Shown here piece by piece: positions 30,646 to 42,182 of a stretch of 64,000 nt of DNA. The stretch spans positions 1 to 64,000 of the forward strand of contig LDXM01000007.1 in assembly GCA_001443375.1 (NCBI GenBank), written 5' to 3'. Within the stretch, counting starts at the first letter, position 1. Each line of letters starts with the position of its first letter. The position numbers were made by a program, and so were the translations under genes. The notes under the pieces were generated by a model. That model saw only the letters and a list, made by a program, of their open reading frames with translations, had not been told where the DNA came from and searched no databases. The DNA is from Chloroflexi bacterium CSP1-4 (GTDB lineage Bacteria; Chloroflexota; Limnocylindria; Limnocylindrales; CSP1-4).

Positions 30646-31360
30646 CGAGCCGGGCGCCGCGCCCCAGGCGGCGGCGCGGCTCGCGGCGCGACTCGCACTC
30701 CCGGTTCGGGATCTCGCCCTGCTGGGCGAGGCGCTCGTCCACTCCAGCTACCCCAACGAGCATCCCGAGCTGCCCGCCATCTCGAACGAGCGGCTGGAGT
30801 TCCTGGGGGACTCCGTGATCTCCATCGTCGTCAGCGAGGCGCTCTTCCGCCACCATCCGGGCGAGGACGAAGGGCGTCTGACCGCCCGCCGGTCGGCCAT
30901 CGTCTCCACGGAGGGCCTCGCCGCCCTGGCGCGACGGGTGGAGTTGGGCGACTACCTCCTGCTCGGCCAGGGCGCCGACCGAGCCAACGAACGCGAGAGG
31001 CCATCGGTCCTCGCGGCGGCCTTCGAATCCGTCGTCGGCGCCATCTACCTCGACCTTGGTCTCGAGGCCGTCCGGGCCTGGATCTCCGACGTCGCGGCCT
31101 CCGAGCTCGAGGCCCGCCAACCCGCGTCCAGCCTCGTGTCGCCCAAGAGCCGCCTCCAGGAGGTGGGCTACGCGCGTGTCGGTGCGGCCCCGACGTACCG
31201 GATCGTGAGCGCGGTGGGCCCGGATCACGAGAAGCACTACATCGTCGAGGCGATCATCGAGGGCGAGGTCGTGGGTCGCGGCGAGGGGCGTAACCGGCGC
31301 GAGGCCGAGACCGCCGCCGCCGCGGCCGCCCTGCGCTCGCTGGACGGCAGGCGCGCATGA
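30581..31360 (+). CDS. rnc: ribonuclease III
   Basis: [26 protein letters not shown], dsRBD C-terminus; start uncertain (only canonical codon is ATG 30581, inside acpP). Confidence 0.93.
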   Translation: MRRRSGPSRTRPTTSTSTAPSSEPGAAPQAAARLAARLALPVRDLALLGEALVHSSYPNEHPELPAISNERLEFLGDSVISIVVSEALFRHHPGEDEGRLTARRSAIVSTEGLAALARRVELGDYLLLGQGADRANERERPSVLAAAFESVVGAIYLDLGLEAVRAWISDVAASELEARQPASSLVSPKSRLQEVGYARVGAAPTYRIVSAVGPDHEKHYIVEAIIEGEVVGRGEGRNRREAETAAAAAALRSLDGRRA

Positions 31361-34300
31361 TCCGGGGGGCGCGACTCCGCGCACTCCGGGTGGTCGGTTT
31401 CAAGTCGTTCGCCGAGAAGACCGTGCTGGAGTTCGGGCCGGGCATCAGCGCGGTGGTCGGGCCCAACGGCAGCGGCAAGAGCAACCTCGCCGACGCCCTG
31501 CGCTGGGCGCTGGGGGAGCAGGGTCGATCGCTGCGCACGCGCAAGTCGGAGGATGTCATCTTCGCCGGCTCGGCGAAGCGCCACGCCATCGGCATGGCCG
31601 ACGTGTCCCTCGTCATCGACAACGGCGACCGCCTGCTGCCCATCGAGTACGCCGAGGTGGACCTCGGCCGGCGGCTCTACCGGTCGGGCGAGAACGAGTA
31701 CCTCATGAACCGGCAGAAGGTGCGGCTGCGGGACCTCATCGACCTGCTCGATGCCGCGAACCTCGCCGACAACGCGTTCCTCTTCATCGGCCAGGGCATG
31801 GTGGACCAGGCGCTCTCATTGCGACCCGAGGAGCGCCGGCCGCTCTTCGAGGAGGCGGCGGGCGTGCGTCGCCACGAGCGCCGGCGGCGGCAGGCGGAAG
31901 AGCGGCTGGTGGAGGCGGAGGCGAACCTCGCGCGGGTCCGCGACATCATCGGCGAGCTGCGGCCGCAGGTGCGGCGGCTGGCCGCCCAGGCCGAGCAGCA
32001 GGCTGCTCGACGCGACGCTGCCGCCGAACTCGCCGAGGGCCTCGTCGCGGCCGCCCGCGCCCGCTTCACGACGGCGGGACGTGACGCCGCGAACGCCCGT
32101 GCCGCCCTCCTTTCGGCGCGGCGTGAAGCGGACGAAGGCCTGCGCACCCTGACGGCGGCAGAGGAGGGCGCCGCGAGCATCGCCGGCGCGCTCGCCGAGC
32201 GTGACGAGATCGCGCGCTCCGCCCGTGCCGCCCTGGATGCGATCCGACTGCGGGTGACCGAGCTTCGCCTGGCCGCAGCACAGGCGCAAGGAGAGATCGC
32301 TGCCGCCGAGCGCGAGCGGGCTCGCCTCGCGGCGGAGGGGGCGGCGCTGGACGCCCGCATCGCCGATGGCCGCCGCACACTGGCCCTGCCCCTGCCCGAG
32401 AAGGACCGGGGGGCCGAGGCGGCCCTGGCGACGATCGACGGCGAGCTGGCCGCGGCGGGGGCGGAGCTTGCCCGAGCCGGGGAGACGCGCGCCGTCGCGT
32501 CCGAGCGCGGGGTGTCCCTGCGGCGGATCCAGGCCGCGCGCAGCGCCGAGGCCGAGGTGCTGCGACGTCGCGCGACCGAGGCTGCCCACCGTGCCGACGA
32601 GACGCGGCGGGCGCGCGATGTGGCCGAGGCGGCGGCTGGCGCGGCTTCGGATCACCTTCGGAATGTGACGGAGGGCCTTGCGGCCGCCCGGGCGGCCGAG
32701 GCGGTGGCCGTGCGGGCCGCGGATGACGCGCGGGCCGCCGCCGAGGCCGCCGAGTCGCTGCGCTTCGGCCGGGCTTCCCGCGCCGGAGTGCTCGACGAGC
32801 GCCTGGAGGCCGGCCGGGCGCGGCTGGCTACGCTGGCGGCGCTGCTCGCCGAACGCGAGAGGGGCGGCATCGGCGCGGCGGCACGGCGGCGCGGCGGGCG
32901 GCGCGTGGCCGAGGGGCTCGACGTCGAGGCGTCCCTGCGCACCGCGGTCGAGGCGGCGCTGGGCGAGACGATCCGGGCGGCGGCCGTGCCCCAGTCGGCT
33001 GTCCTCCCGCTGCGCGGGGAACGTGGGCAGCTGGTCCTCGCCGACGCCCAGGGGGTCGTGACCGCCGGTCGTGAGCTGGCGCGAGCCCTGGAGGCTGTGC
33101 GGGCGGCGAACGGCGGACCCCTGGTGGATGCCATCCGCCGCGATCCCGAAGGTCACGTCTCGCGGTTGCTGGCGACCGTCCTCTGGGTGCCCGAGCTTGA
33201 CGACGCGCTCGCGCTGCGGGCCGTGCTGCCGGCCGGCTGGCGGGTCGTGACGGCGGCGGGCGAGGTCGTGAGCGCGGATGGCGTGGTGACGCTGGGCCGG
33301 CCCGACCCGATCCTGGAGCGACGCGCGGAGCATGATCGCCTGGCCCGGGAGCTCGACGGCCTGGCTGCCGAAGCCGCGGACGCGGCGGCCGCGCTGGCGG
33401 CTGCGACGCGTGAGGCCGCCGTCGCACGCCAGGGCGCGGCCGCGGCGAGTGGCGCCCTCGACCACGCTCGTCAGGGACGCCTGCGAGCGGAGGAGGAGGA
33501 GCGCGTCGCGTCCCGCACCGCTGAGCAGGCCGGCCGGGAGCTGGCGTGGGAGGCTGCGCAGCTCGAGCGGCTTGCCAGCGAGGCGGAGCGGGCTGCCACG
33601 GCCGCCCGGGAGGCGGTCGCACCTGCCGGCGCAGCGCCGGACGGGAGACTCGACGAAGGCGCCGACGATGCCTCGCTGGCCGCGTGGCGGGCGCGGGTGG
33701 AGGAGCTCCGGGCGCGTCGGCGGAGCGCCGCGGTCGCGGCCGAGGTGGCCTCCGGGGCGGGTCGGGCGGCGGAGGATCGGCGTCGGCGCGCCGAGGTGGC
33801 GCTGGGCATCGACGAGGAGCGCCTGGCGGCCGTCGACGCCGCGACGGTCGGATACGCCGAGGCGGCCGATGTCGCCCGTCGGGCGCTCTCCGGCACGTCC
33901 GCCGAGCTGGCCGCCGCGCGCGACGCGGACGCGGCCGCAGCGGATGCGCTGGCGGCGCTCGAGGCCGCTGAGACCGACGAGCGGCGGCGCCTCGTGGCGC
34001 TCGAAGCGGAGGCGGCCGTCGCCCGCGAGCGGCTGCGTCGGGCGGAGGAGCGCGCCCGCGCCGCCGAGGTGACCGAGATGGAGGCGCGCCTGGGCCTCGA
34101 TGCCGTGCGCGAATCGTTCCTCGTGGAGCTGGCCGGCCTGGGCAGCGTCGGCCTGGCGGCCCTGCGCAGCGCCGCGGGCGAGGTGGTGGCCGCCGCGGAG
34201 CACGTCGACCCCGATGACGACGCCTTCGCAGCCGAGCTCGAGGCCGCGCTCGAGGCGGCCATCCTGGCCTGGACGGCCGCGGGTCCGACGGGTGCGACCG

Positions 34301-34986
34301 CGACCGCCGTGGCGCCGCCGAGCCCGGGCCGCCAGACGGCCCTGCGCCGCCGTTACCACGAGCTGGGCGCCAGCAACCCGTTCGCGGCCGAGGAGCATGC
34401 GGCGGTGCGCGATCGACTGGCCGACCTGGAAACGCAGCAGGACGACCTGCTGGCGGCCATCAGCGGCACGCGTCAGCTCATCGCCGAACTCACCCAGCGC
34501 ATCGCGGAGCAGTTCCAGGCCACGTTCGTGGCCCTCGAGGGCGCCTTCGCGCGGCGCTTCGCGCAGCTCTTCGACGGCGGCGAGGCGAGCCTGCTGCTGA
34601 CCGAGCCGGAGGCGCTCACGCAGACCGGCGTGGAGATCATGGCGCGGCCGCCGGGCAAGAAGCGCCAGGCCCTGGCGATGCTCTCGGGCGGCGAGCGTGC
34701 CTTGACGGCGGTGGCGCTCCTCTTCGCTATCCTCGAGGTGCGGCCGGTGCCCTTCTGCGTCCTCGACGAGGTGGACGCCGCACTGGACGAGGCCAACGTC
34801 ACCCGCTTCGCGACGGCGCTGCGGGAGCTGGCCGCCGGCACGCAGTTCATCGTCATCACGCACAACCGCGGCACGATCGAGTCGGCCGATGCGCTCTACG
34901 GCGTGACCATCGGCGACGACGCGGTGAGTCGCGTCATCTCGCTCCGCCTCGACGAGGCGAACGAGCTCGTCGCCGCCGCGGGCTGA
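31357..34986 (+). CDS. smc: chromosome segregation protein SMC
   Basis: [64 protein letters not shown]. Confidence 0.96.
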   Translation: MIRGARLRALRVVGFKSFAEKTVLEFGPGISAVVGPNGSGKSNLADALRWALGEQGRSLRTRKSEDVIFAGSAKRHAIGMADVSLVIDNGDRLLPIEYAEVDLGRRLYRSGENEYLMNRQKVRLRDLIDLLDAANLADNAFLFIGQGMVDQALSLRPEERRPLFEEAAGVRRHERRRRQAEERLVEAEANLARVRDIIGELRPQVRRLAAQAEQQAARRDAAAELAEGLVAAARARFTTAGRDAANARAALLSARREADEGLRTLTAAEEGAASIAGALAERDEIARSARAALDAIRLRVTELRLAAAQAQGEIAAAERERARLAAEGAALDARIADGRRTLALPLPEKDRGAEAALATIDGELAAAGAELARAGETRAVASERGVSLRRIQAARSAEAEVLRRRATEAAHRADETRRARDVAEAAAGAASDHLRNVTEGLAAARAAEAVAVRAADDARAAAEAAESLRFGRASRAGVLDERLEAGRARLATLAALLAERERGGIGAAARRRGGRRVAEGLDVEASLRTAVEAALGETIRAAAVPQSAVLPLRGERGQLVLADAQGVVTAGRELARALEAVRAANGGPLVDAIRRDPEGHVSRLLATVLWVPELDDALALRAVLPAGWRVVTAAGEVVSADGVVTLGRPDPILERRAEHDRLARELDGLAAEAADAAAALAAATREAAVARQGAAAASGALDHARQGRLRAEEEERVASRTAEQAGRELAWEAAQLERLASEAERAATAAREAVAPAGAAPDGRLDEGADDASLAAWRARVEELRARRRSAAVAAEVASGAGRAAEDRRRRAEVALGIDEERLAAVDAATVGYAEAADVARRALSGTSAELAAARDADAAAADALAALEAAETDERRRLVALEAEAAVARERLRRAEERARAAEVTEMEARLGLDAVRESFLVELAGLGSVGLAALRSAAGEVVAAAEHVDPDDDAFAAELEAALEAAILAWTAAGPTGATATAVAPPSPGRQTALRRRYHELGASNPFAAEEHAAVRDRLADLETQQDDLLAAISGTRQLIAELTQRIAEQFQATFVALEGAFARRFAQLFDGGEASLLLTEPEALTQTGVEIMARPPGKKRQALAMLSGGERALTAVALLFAILEVRPVPFCVLDEVDAALDEANVTRFATALRELAAGTQFIVITHNRGTIESADALYGVTIGDDAVSRVISLRLDEANELVAAAG

Positions 34987-34991
34987 GCGCC

Positions 34992-35891
34992 ATGTCGTCG
35001 GAGCCCAGCCTCGCGCAGGGCGTCGAGAAGAGCCGGCGCGGCTTCATCGCGCGCCTGCACGCCGTCCTCGGCGGCGGCCTGGACGGGGCGGCCTGGGAGG
35101 CGGTCGAAGAGACGCTCATCGCGGCCGACCTGGGGGCGCGACTCGCGGCGGAGGTCGTGGCAGCGGCGCGTCGGGGGACGCACGCGGCCGACCCGGAGGC
35201 CGCCGTGCGCATCGAGCTGGGCGCGTTGCTCGCAGGCCGCCCGGCGGCCGATTGGGCGCCGTCGCGTCCCGACCCGGCCGCTCCCGCCGTGATCCTCGTC
35301 GTGGGCGTCAACGGCACCGGCAAGACGACGACCATCGCCAAGCTCGCGGCTCGCTTCGGCGCGCAGGGCCAGCAGGTCCTGCTGGCTGCCGCCGACACGT
35401 TCCGAGCCGCCGCCATCGAGCAGCTCGGCGTCTGGGCCGGGCGCCTTGGCGTCCCCGTCGTGGCCCACGCGGCCGGTGCCGACCCTTCGGCGGTCGTCTA
35501 CGACGCCCTCGACGCCGGCGTGGCCCGCGGCATGGACCTCGTCATCGTCGATACGGCGGGGCGCCTCCACACGAAGAGCAACCTGATGGAGGAGCTGGCC
35601 AAGATCCGCCGCACGATCGACAAGCGGCTGCCCGGCGCGGAGCCCGCCGTCCTCTTCGTGCTCGATGCGACGACCGGGCAGAACGGCCTGGCCCAGGCGC
35701 GCGCCTTCCACGAGTCGGCCGGCCTGACCGGCATCGTGCTCGCCAAGCTCGATTCGACGTCGCGCGGGGGCATCGTCTTCGCCATCGAGCGTTCACTCGG
35801 CGTGCCCGTCCTCTTCGTGGGCGTGGGCGAGCGTGTCGGCGACCTGCTGCCCTTCGATCCGGACGCCTTCGTGGCGGCGCTGTTCGCCTAG
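34992..35891 (+). CDS. ftsY: signal recognition particle receptor FtsY
   Basis: [57 protein letters not shown]. Confidence 0.95.
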   Translation: MSSEPSLAQGVEKSRRGFIARLHAVLGGGLDGAAWEAVEETLIAADLGARLAAEVVAAARRGTHAADPEAAVRIELGALLAGRPAADWAPSRPDPAAPAVILVVGVNGTGKTTTIAKLAARFGAQGQQVLLAAADTFRAAAIEQLGVWAGRLGVPVVAHAAGADPSAVVYDALDAGVARGMDLVIVDTAGRLHTKSNLMEELAKIRRTIDKRLPGAEPAVLFVLDATTGQNGLAQARAFHESAGLTGIVLAKLDSTSRGGIVFAIERSLGVPVLFVGVGERVGDLLPFDPDAFVAALFA

Positions 35892-36009
35892 CGGCGCTAC
35901 ACTGCTTGGTGGCCGCACTTCGCGGTCTCGACCCCCGGTGTCGCCAGAACCCGCGCGCCGCCCGGTCCCACCCGACCGGCCCATCCGAGCAGGAGCCCAC
36001 CCGCACCCG

Positions 36010-37332
36010 ATGTTCGACGCCCTCTCCGACCGCCTGCGCGACGTCCTCGGTCGCCTGACCGGCCGCGGCCGCGTGACGGAGGCCGACGTGGACGCCGCGA
36101 TGCGCGAGGTGCGCCTCGCGCTCCTCGAGGCCGACGTCAACTTCCGCGTCGTCAAGGACTTCGTGGCCCGGGTGCGCGAGCGTGCGGTGGGGGCGGAGGT
36201 GCTGCAGACCCTCAACGCCGGCCAGCAGGTGATCAAGATCGTGCACGAGGAGCTGACCGCGCTGCTCGGCGCAGGCGACCGGGCCTTTCGCCTCGCGGGG
36301 TCGCCCGCCGTGATCGCCCTGGTCGGCCTCCAGGGCTCGGGCAAGACGACCTCGGCTGCCAAGCTCGCGCGCCACCTCGTGCGCCAGGGACGCCGGCCGC
36401 TCCTCGTCGCCGCGGATCCGTACCGGCCGGCGGCCGTGGAGCAGCTCGTCGCTCTCGGCCGGAGCCTGGACCTGCCGGTCCACCGCGCCGGGCCGGACAC
36501 GACGGTCATCGAGATCGCGCGTGGCGGGCTGGCCGAGGCGCGCCGAGGCGGCCGCGACACGGTCATCCTCGACACGGCCGGCCGCCTCACGCTGGACGAG
36601 GCGCTGATGGCCGAGATCCGCGACCTCGCCGCCGTGGTCGAGCCATGCGAGACGCTGCTCGTCGTGGACGCCATGGCCGGGCAGGAATCGGTCGCGGTCG
36701 CCGAGGCGTTCCGCCACGCCGTCCCGCTGACCGGCCTCATCCTCACCAAGATCGACGGCGACGCACGCGGCGGTGCGGCCCTCTCGATCAGCGCGGTGAC
36801 CGGGCTGGCCGTGAAGTTCCTCGGCACCGGCGAGAAGACCGACGCGCTCGAGGTCTTCCACCCTGACCGCCTGGCCGGGCGGATCTTGGGCATGGGCGAC
36901 GTGCTCTCGCTCGTCGAGCGTGCCCAGGAGAACTTCGACGCCAAGGAGCAGGCGAATCTCGCCGAGAAGCTGCGCAAGAACACCTTCACGCTGGACGACT
37001 TCCTCGACCAGATGCAGCAGCTCAAGAAGATGGGGCCGGTCGGCCAGCTGCTGGAGATGATCCCGGGTATGGGCGGTATGGCCCGCGAGGCGCAGGGTGC
37101 GGTGGACCGCGGCGAGCTCAGGCGCGTCGAGGCCATCATCCGCTCCATGACCCCCGGCGAGCGCCGCGACCCCTCGGTCCTCAACGCGTCGCGACGGCGG
37201 CGGGTGGCCACCGGGTCCGGCACGACGCTGCCGGACGTCAATCGGCTGGTGAAGCAGTTCGGGGAGATGCAGAAGCTCATGAAGCAGCTCGGCTCGGCGG
37301 GTCGCCGCGGCCGGCTGCCCCTGGCGCGCTGA
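36010..37332 (+). CDS. ffh: signal recognition particle protein Ffh (SRP54)
   Basis: GLQGSGKTTSAAKLA, ADPYRPAAVEQL, TKIDGDARGGAAL, M-domain MQQLKKMGPVGQLLEMIPGMGG. Confidence 0.96.
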   Translation: MFDALSDRLRDVLGRLTGRGRVTEADVDAAMREVRLALLEADVNFRVVKDFVARVRERAVGAEVLQTLNAGQQVIKIVHEELTALLGAGDRAFRLAGSPAVIALVGLQGSGKTTSAAKLARHLVRQGRRPLLVAADPYRPAAVEQLVALGRSLDLPVHRAGPDTTVIEIARGGLAEARRGGRDTVILDTAGRLTLDEALMAEIRDLAAVVEPCETLLVVDAMAGQESVAVAEAFRHAVPLTGLILTKIDGDARGGAALSISAVTGLAVKFLGTGEKTDALEVFHPDRLAGRILGMGDVLSLVERAQENFDAKEQANLAEKLRKNTFTLDDFLDQMQQLKKMGPVGQLLEMIPGMGGMAREAQGAVDRGELRRVEAIIRSMTPGERRDPSVLNASRRRRVATGSGTTLPDVNRLVKQFGEMQKLMKQLGSAGRRGRLPLAR

Positions 37333-37343
37333 GAGGGGATCCG

Positions 37344-39092
37344 ATGACCGACGAGACCACCGAACTCGAGACGGTGTCCATGCCGAGTGAGGCGGCGCCC
37401 GTGGCGCCGGCGGCACCAGCGGCACCCGCCCCGCAAGGTCGCCGCCGCTGGTACGCCGCGATCGGGGTGGCCGCGCTGGCCATCGTCGCCATCGTCGCCG
37501 TCGCCATCCTCGCCGGCCGCGGCGGCATCGTGGCCGGGGCACCGGACTACCTGCCCGCGACGACCGTCGCCTACGCCGACGTACGGCTCGACATGCCCGG
37601 CGACCAGCGGGACCAGCTGGCGCAGCTGCTGAGCCGCTTCCCCGGCTTCGCCGACCAGGCGGCCTTCGAGTCGAAGCTCGACGACACCTTCGACCGGCTG
37701 CTGAGCCAGGTCGGCGACGGCGGCTACACGTACACCGGCGACGTCAAGCCATGGTTCAGTGGCCAGGTCGCGCTGGCGATCACGAGCCTGCCCCGATTCG
37801 ACATGAGCAACCCGTCGATCCCGGCGCTCGGCCTGATCGGCGTGAAGGACGCGACGACGGCCCGCACGAGCATCGAGGGCATCCTGGACAAGGCCAGGGC
37901 CCAGAACGCGCGGGTCAGCGAGGAGGCGTTCGAGGGCGCCACCCTGTGGACCATCGAGGATCCCTCCGCACGGACGCCGGAGCTCGGCCGGGCAGTGGTG
38001 GCGCTGACGGCCGACATGATCGTCGTCGGCCAGGACCCCGCCGCCGTGCGCGCCAGTGTGACCCTCGGCGCGAAGGGCGGCGACACGCTCGCCCGCTCAT
38101 CGGCCTTCCAGGAGGCGCTCAAGCCGCTTGCGGAGGCTCGCTTGGGCACGTTCTACGTCGACGGGGCGGCCCTGAAGGCGACGCTGTCGGCGGCCGTCGT
38201 CGGTGCCGCGACGGGCATACCGGGCCTGGACACCGCGCTGGCCGCCTTCCCCGAGCGGATCGTCGGCGCGCTGCGGGTCGAGGACGGCAAGGTGCTGGCC
38301 GAGGTTCGCTCGACGCTCCCCGACTCCGCCGAGGTACCGGCAGACCACGCCTCCGACCTCGCCGGTCGCGTCCCGGCCACGAGTCTCGTTTACGTCGAGG
38401 TGCACGACGTGGGCCAGGCGATCGAGGGCTTCGTCACGCAGCTGAAGTCGATGCCGGGGATCGGCGACCTCACGGAACAGCTCACGCCCGTCGAGGGCAT
38501 CCTGGGCACATCCCTGGAGTCGTTCCTCGACTGGGTCGGCGACGTCGCCATCGTGGTCGGCGTGGAGGGGGACCAGCCGCACGGGGCGCTCGTCGCGCAG
38601 GTGAGGGACACCGCGGTAGCCGGACAGCGACTCGGTCAGCTCGGCGCCCTGATCCAGCTCGCGGCGCTGGACGGCAGCGCCGGCATCCAGGTCACGACCA
38701 GCACGCACGCGGGCGCGACGATCACCGAGCTCCGCATCGACCAGGTGCCGGGGCTCGCCGTCGCCTGGGCCCTGAAGGGCGACACCTTCGTCATCGGCGT
38801 GGGGGAGGGGAGCGTCGAGGCCGTCCTCGACGTGACCGAAGCCACGTCGCTGGGCGCCGACGCGCGCTACCGGGATGCGCTGGCCGCGGGCGGGGCGGCG
38901 ACCAACTCCGGGATCCTCTACATCGACCTGGCGGCCACCCGCACCGCGAGCGAGGCCTTCATCCCCGCCGCCGAGCGCGCACGCTACGACCAGGAGGCCA
39001 GGCCCTGGCTCGAGCCTCTCGATCGCCTCATCGCGGTCTACTTCCAGGACGGCCGTGATGCCGTCGCTCGGACCACCCTCATCACGCAATGA
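37344..39092 (+). CDS. DUF3352 membrane-anchored protein
   Basis: Pro/Ala-rich N-terminus, one TM, then [34 protein letters not shown]. Confidence 0.75.
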   Translation: MTDETTELETVSMPSEAAPVAPAAPAAPAPQGRRRWYAAIGVAALAIVAIVAVAILAGRGGIVAGAPDYLPATTVAYADVRLDMPGDQRDQLAQLLSRFPGFADQAAFESKLDDTFDRLLSQVGDGGYTYTGDVKPWFSGQVALAITSLPRFDMSNPSIPALGLIGVKDATTARTSIEGILDKARAQNARVSEEAFEGATLWTIEDPSARTPELGRAVVALTADMIVVGQDPAAVRASVTLGAKGGDTLARSSAFQEALKPLAEARLGTFYVDGAALKATLSAAVVGAATGIPGLDTALAAFPERIVGALRVEDGKVLAEVRSTLPDSAEVPADHASDLAGRVPATSLVYVEVHDVGQAIEGFVTQLKSMPGIGDLTEQLTPVEGILGTSLESFLDWVGDVAIVVGVEGDQPHGALVAQVRDTAVAGQRLGQLGALIQLAALDGSAGIQVTTSTHAGATITELRIDQVPGLAVAWALKGDTFVIGVGEGSVEAVLDVTEATSLGADARYRDALAAGGAATNSGILYIDLAATRTASEAFIPAAERARYDQEARPWLEPLDRLIAVYFQDGRDAVARTTLITQ

Positions 39093-39154
39093 CGGCTGAC
39101 CGCCGGCGTGGGACCGGCGGCGGCGAACGATCCCCAAGGAGGGAAGCAGACACC

Positions 39155-39409
39155 GTGGCAGTCCGCATCCGACTCACGCGCGTCGGCGCGACGAAGCAGC
39201 CCAGCTACCGGGTCGTCGTCGCCGACGGCCGCAACGCCCGCGACGGTCGCTCGCTCGACACGATCGGCCACTACAACCCGCGCACGGACCCCGTGGACGT
39301 CCGGATCGACGCCGAGAAGGCGACGAAGTGGCTGAGCCAGGGTGCCCAGCCGTCCGACACGGTCGCGCGCCTCTTCCGCCAGGCCGGCATCCTGCCGGAC
39401 GCGAAGTAG
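39155..39409 (+). CDS. rpsP: 30S ribosomal protein S16
   Basis: [35 protein letters not shown] start after AAGGAGGG. Confidence 0.96.
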   Translation: MAVRIRLTRVGATKQPSYRVVVADGRNARDGRSLDTIGHYNPRTDPVDVRIDAEKATKWLSQGAQPSDTVARLFRQAGILPDAK

Positions 39410-39419
39410 GCGGCGCGTC

Positions 39420-39653
39420 ATGGCTGCCGCAGACCTCGTCGCCTATGTGGCGAAGAACCTCGTCGACGACCCCGACAGCGTGGTGGTCGAAGTCCACGCC
39501 GAGCCCGACGGCACGGTCATCGAGCTGCACGTCGCCGAGGGCGACATGGGCAAGGTGATCGGCCGCAACGGCAGCGTGGCCAAGGCGCTGCGCACGCTGC
39601 TCAAGGTGATGTCGGCCCGCGAGGGGGAGTCGATCTCGCTCGACATCACCTGA
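39420..39653 (+). CDS. khpA: KH-domain RNA-binding protein KhpA
   Basis: [23 protein letters not shown]; between rpsP and rimM. Confidence 0.94.
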   Translation: MAAADLVAYVAKNLVDDPDSVVVEVHAEPDGTVIELHVAEGDMGKVIGRNGSVAKALRTLLKVMSAREGESISLDIT

Positions 39654-39658
39654 GCCCG

Positions 39659-40240
39659 ATGGCTCGCAGCACCGTCGCCGAGCGGCTCGTGGTCGGCCTC
39701 GTCCGCGGCGTCCACGGGTTGGCCGGCGCCGTCCGCGTGGAGGTCCTCAGCGACGAGCCCGAGCGCTTCGCGCCGGGCAGCGTCCTCCAGCGCGAGAACG
39801 ACGGTGCGCCCCTCACGATCGCCTGGCGGCAGGCCGACGGACCGGGGCTCCTGGTGCGCTTCCGGGAGATCACCTCGCGGGAGGGAGCGGAGGCGCTGCG
39901 GGGTGCCTATCTCGTCGCGGAAGCCGCGGCCACGACGCTCCCCGAGGGCGCCGTCTGGTGGCACGAGCTGGTCGGCGCCCAGGTGACGACGACGGCCGGC
40001 GAGGCGCTGGGCACGGTCGTCGACCTCTTTCGCTCGGGCGGCGGAGAGGTGCTGGTCGTCGAGGGCGGCGCCCGGGGCGAGGTCCTCGTCCCGCTCGTGT
40101 CGGGCATCGTGGTGGAGTTCACGCCGCACGAGGGCCGCGTGCTCGTCGACGGCGATGCTCTGGGCCTGGAGGCGATGGTGCCGCGCCGGCCCCGCGGTCG
40201 GCGCTCGTCGAAGGCGGGCAGGACGACGGGGACGGGCTGA
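39659..40240 (+). CDS. rimM: ribosome maturation factor RimM
   Basis: [31 protein letters not shown]-barrel region. Confidence 0.93.
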   Translation: MARSTVAERLVVGLVRGVHGLAGAVRVEVLSDEPERFAPGSVLQRENDGAPLTIAWRQADGPGLLVRFREITSREGAEALRGAYLVAEAAATTLPEGAVWWHELVGAQVTTTAGEALGTVVDLFRSGGGEVLVVEGGARGEVLVPLVSGIVVEFTPHEGRVLVDGDALGLEAMVPRRPRGRRSSKAGRTTGTG

Positions 40241-40932
40241 TGCTCGAGATCGACGTCGTCACGCTCTTCCCGGCGCTCTTCCCCGGCCCCCTGTCCGAGT
40301 CGATCCCGGGTCGCGCCATCGCCGCGGGCCTCGCCCGCGTCACCGCGCACGACCTGCGCGAGTGGGGTATCGGGCGCCACCGCAGCGTCGACGACTACCC
40401 GTACGGCGGCGGCGCCGGGATGGTCCTGCGGCCGGAGCCGATCGCCGGCGCCCTCGAGCGGCTTCGGCGCCCCGGTTCGACCGTCATCCTGCTCGACCCC
40501 GGCGGGGAGCTGCTGCGCCAGGCCCGTGCCCGGGACCTCGCGGAGCGCTCGCACGTCGTCCTCGTGTGCCCCCGCTACGAGGGCGTGGACGAGCGCGTGC
40601 GCTCGATGGTGGACCTCGAGCTGTCCATCGGCGACTACGTCCTCTCCGGCGGCGAGATCCCCGCCCTCGTCGTCATCGACGCCGTGCTGCGCCTGCTGCC
40701 GGGCGCCATCGACGAAGCCTCCACGGCCGAGGAGTCCTTCGCCGAGGGGCTGCTCGAATACCCCCAGTACACGCGCCCGCCGGAGTTCGCCGGCCAGCGC
40801 GTCCCCGACGTCCTGCTCAGCGGCCACCACGGCGAGGTCGCCCGCTGGCGACGTGAGCGGGCGCTGGAGCGGACGCGGCGGGTCCGTCCGGACCTACTCC
40901 CGGGGGACGGCGAGCCGCCGCCCGGGGACTGA
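40240..40932 (+). CDS. trmD: tRNA (guanine37-N1)-methyltransferase
   Basis: [47 protein letters not shown]. Confidence 0.96.
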   Translation: MLEIDVVTLFPALFPGPLSESIPGRAIAAGLARVTAHDLREWGIGRHRSVDDYPYGGGAGMVLRPEPIAGALERLRRPGSTVILLDPGGELLRQARARDLAERSHVVLVCPRYEGVDERVRSMVDLELSIGDYVLSGGEIPALVVIDAVLRLLPGAIDEASTAEESFAEGLLEYPQYTRPPEFAGQRVPDVLLSGHHGEVARWRRERALERTRRVRPDLLPGDGEPPPGD

Positions 40933-40947
40933 CGGTCCGGGACCCCG

Positions 40948-40956
40948 TGCTATACT
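40948..40956 (+). promoter_or_regulatory. putative extended -10 promoter (TGCTATACT) for rplS
   Basis: TGnTATACT, 73 nt upstream of rplS start. Confidence 0.5.
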
Positions 40957-41029
40957 TCCGCGCCGAGCCGCGGTGCCGCGCCCGCCGGCCACCCATCCCG
41001 AGCCATGACCCGCCAGTGAGTAGCGCCCT

Positions 41030-41377
41030 GTGAACGTTCTGGACGAGATCACCGCGGACCAGATCCGCACCGACCTGCCCGAGCTCGCCTCCGGCGACAC
41101 CGTGCGCGTCTCGGCCAAGGTCGTCGAGGGCAACCGCGAGCGCATCCAGGTCTTCGAAGGCACCGTCATGCGCCTGCGCGGGGGCGGCATCACTCGCTCG
41201 ATCACCGTGCGCGCGCTGCGCTCCGGCGTCGGCGTCGAGCGCACTTTCAAGGTCAACTCGCCGCGCATCGAGAAGATCGAGGTCGTGCGCCACGGCGTGG
41301 CCCGCCGAGCCCAGCTCTACTTCCTGCGCAAGCGCGTCGGCAAGGCCGCCTCCCTCCGCGAGCGCCGGCCCAGCTGA
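41030..41377 (+). CDS. rplS: 50S ribosomal protein L19
   Basis: [48 protein letters not shown]. Confidence 0.96.
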   Translation: MNVLDEITADQIRTDLPELASGDTVRVSAKVVEGNRERIQVFEGTVMRLRGGGITRSITVRALRSGVGVERTFKVNSPRIEKIEVVRHGVARRAQLYFLRKRVGKAASLRERRPS

Positions 41378-41438
41378 CCCCCGCGGCGGCGGGTACGATG
41401 ACCCGCATGCCGCGCCCGACTCGCCCCTCCCTGGTGCC

Positions 41439-42182
41439 ATGATCGTCCCGCGGCTGCGCCCGGAGCGTGCGCTCTGGCAGGCCGGCGTCGTGCGCGTCGC
41501 GGGCGTCGACGAGGTCGGCGTGGCGCCCACCTGCGGACCCGTCGTCGCGGCGGCCGTGATCATGCCCGTGAACTGCCGGCGCATCGCCGGCGTGCGCGAC
41601 TCGAAGACGCTCTCGGCCGCTCAGCGCGAGCGCCTGGACCCGATCATCCGCCGCCGGGCCCTGGCCGTCGGCGTGGGCGCGGCGTCGGTGGTCGAGATCG
41701 ACCGCCTCAACATCTACCACGCCACGCACCTCGCCATGCGGCGGGCGATCGCCCGTCTTGGCGGGCACGACCACGTGCTGGTGGATGGCAACCGCATCGT
41801 CGGCTTCCAGGAGCACGTGGGCCCCTATACCTCGATCGTGGACGGCGACGCGAGCTGCTACTCGATCGCCTGCGCCTCGATCGTGGCCAAGGTCGTGCGT
41901 GACCGGCTCATGCGGCGGCTGGCCGCCCGGTACCCCGGCTATGGCTGGGAGCACAACGCGGGCTATGCCACGGCCGACCATCGCGAGGCCCTCCAGCGCC
42001 TCGGCCCGACGCCCTTCCACCGCCGCAGCTTCGCCCCCGTCCAGGTGGCGCTGAACGGCCTCCAGATGGACCTGCCGCTGGGGGTCGAGGCCGTCGTGGA
42101 TCTCGAGGCGGAGTTCGCCACCGAGCTGGCCGAGCTGATCGAGGAGGCGCGCCTGGCCCCCACGTCGAGCGACGCCGGTTAG
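41439..42182 (+). CDS. rnhB: ribonuclease HII with non-canonical GRG motif
   Basis: VAGVDEVGVAPTCGPVVAAAVI, RDSKTLSAAQRERL, DGDASCYSIACASIVAKVVRDRLM. Confidence 0.88.
   Translation: MIVPRLRPERALWQAGVVRVAGVDEVGVAPTCGPVVAAAVIMPVNCRRIAGVRDSKTLSAAQRERLDPIIRRRALAVGVGAASVVEIDRLNIYHATHLAMRRAIARLGGHDHVLVDGNRIVGFQEHVGPYTSIVDGDASCYSIACASIVAKVVRDRLMRRLAARYPGYGWEHNAGYATADHREALQRLGPTPFHRRSFAPVQVALNGLQMDLPLGVEAVVDLEAEFATELAELIEEARLAPTSSDAG

Noticed and set aside
31816-34863. 1015-aa minus-strand ORF opposite smc
   Set aside because: Shadow ORF of the repetitive Ala/Glu/Arg coiled-coil coding region
35892-36009. SRP RNA (4.5S) gene between ftsY and ffh
   Set aside because: No GGAAGGAAGCAGCC-like domain IV core found in this interval
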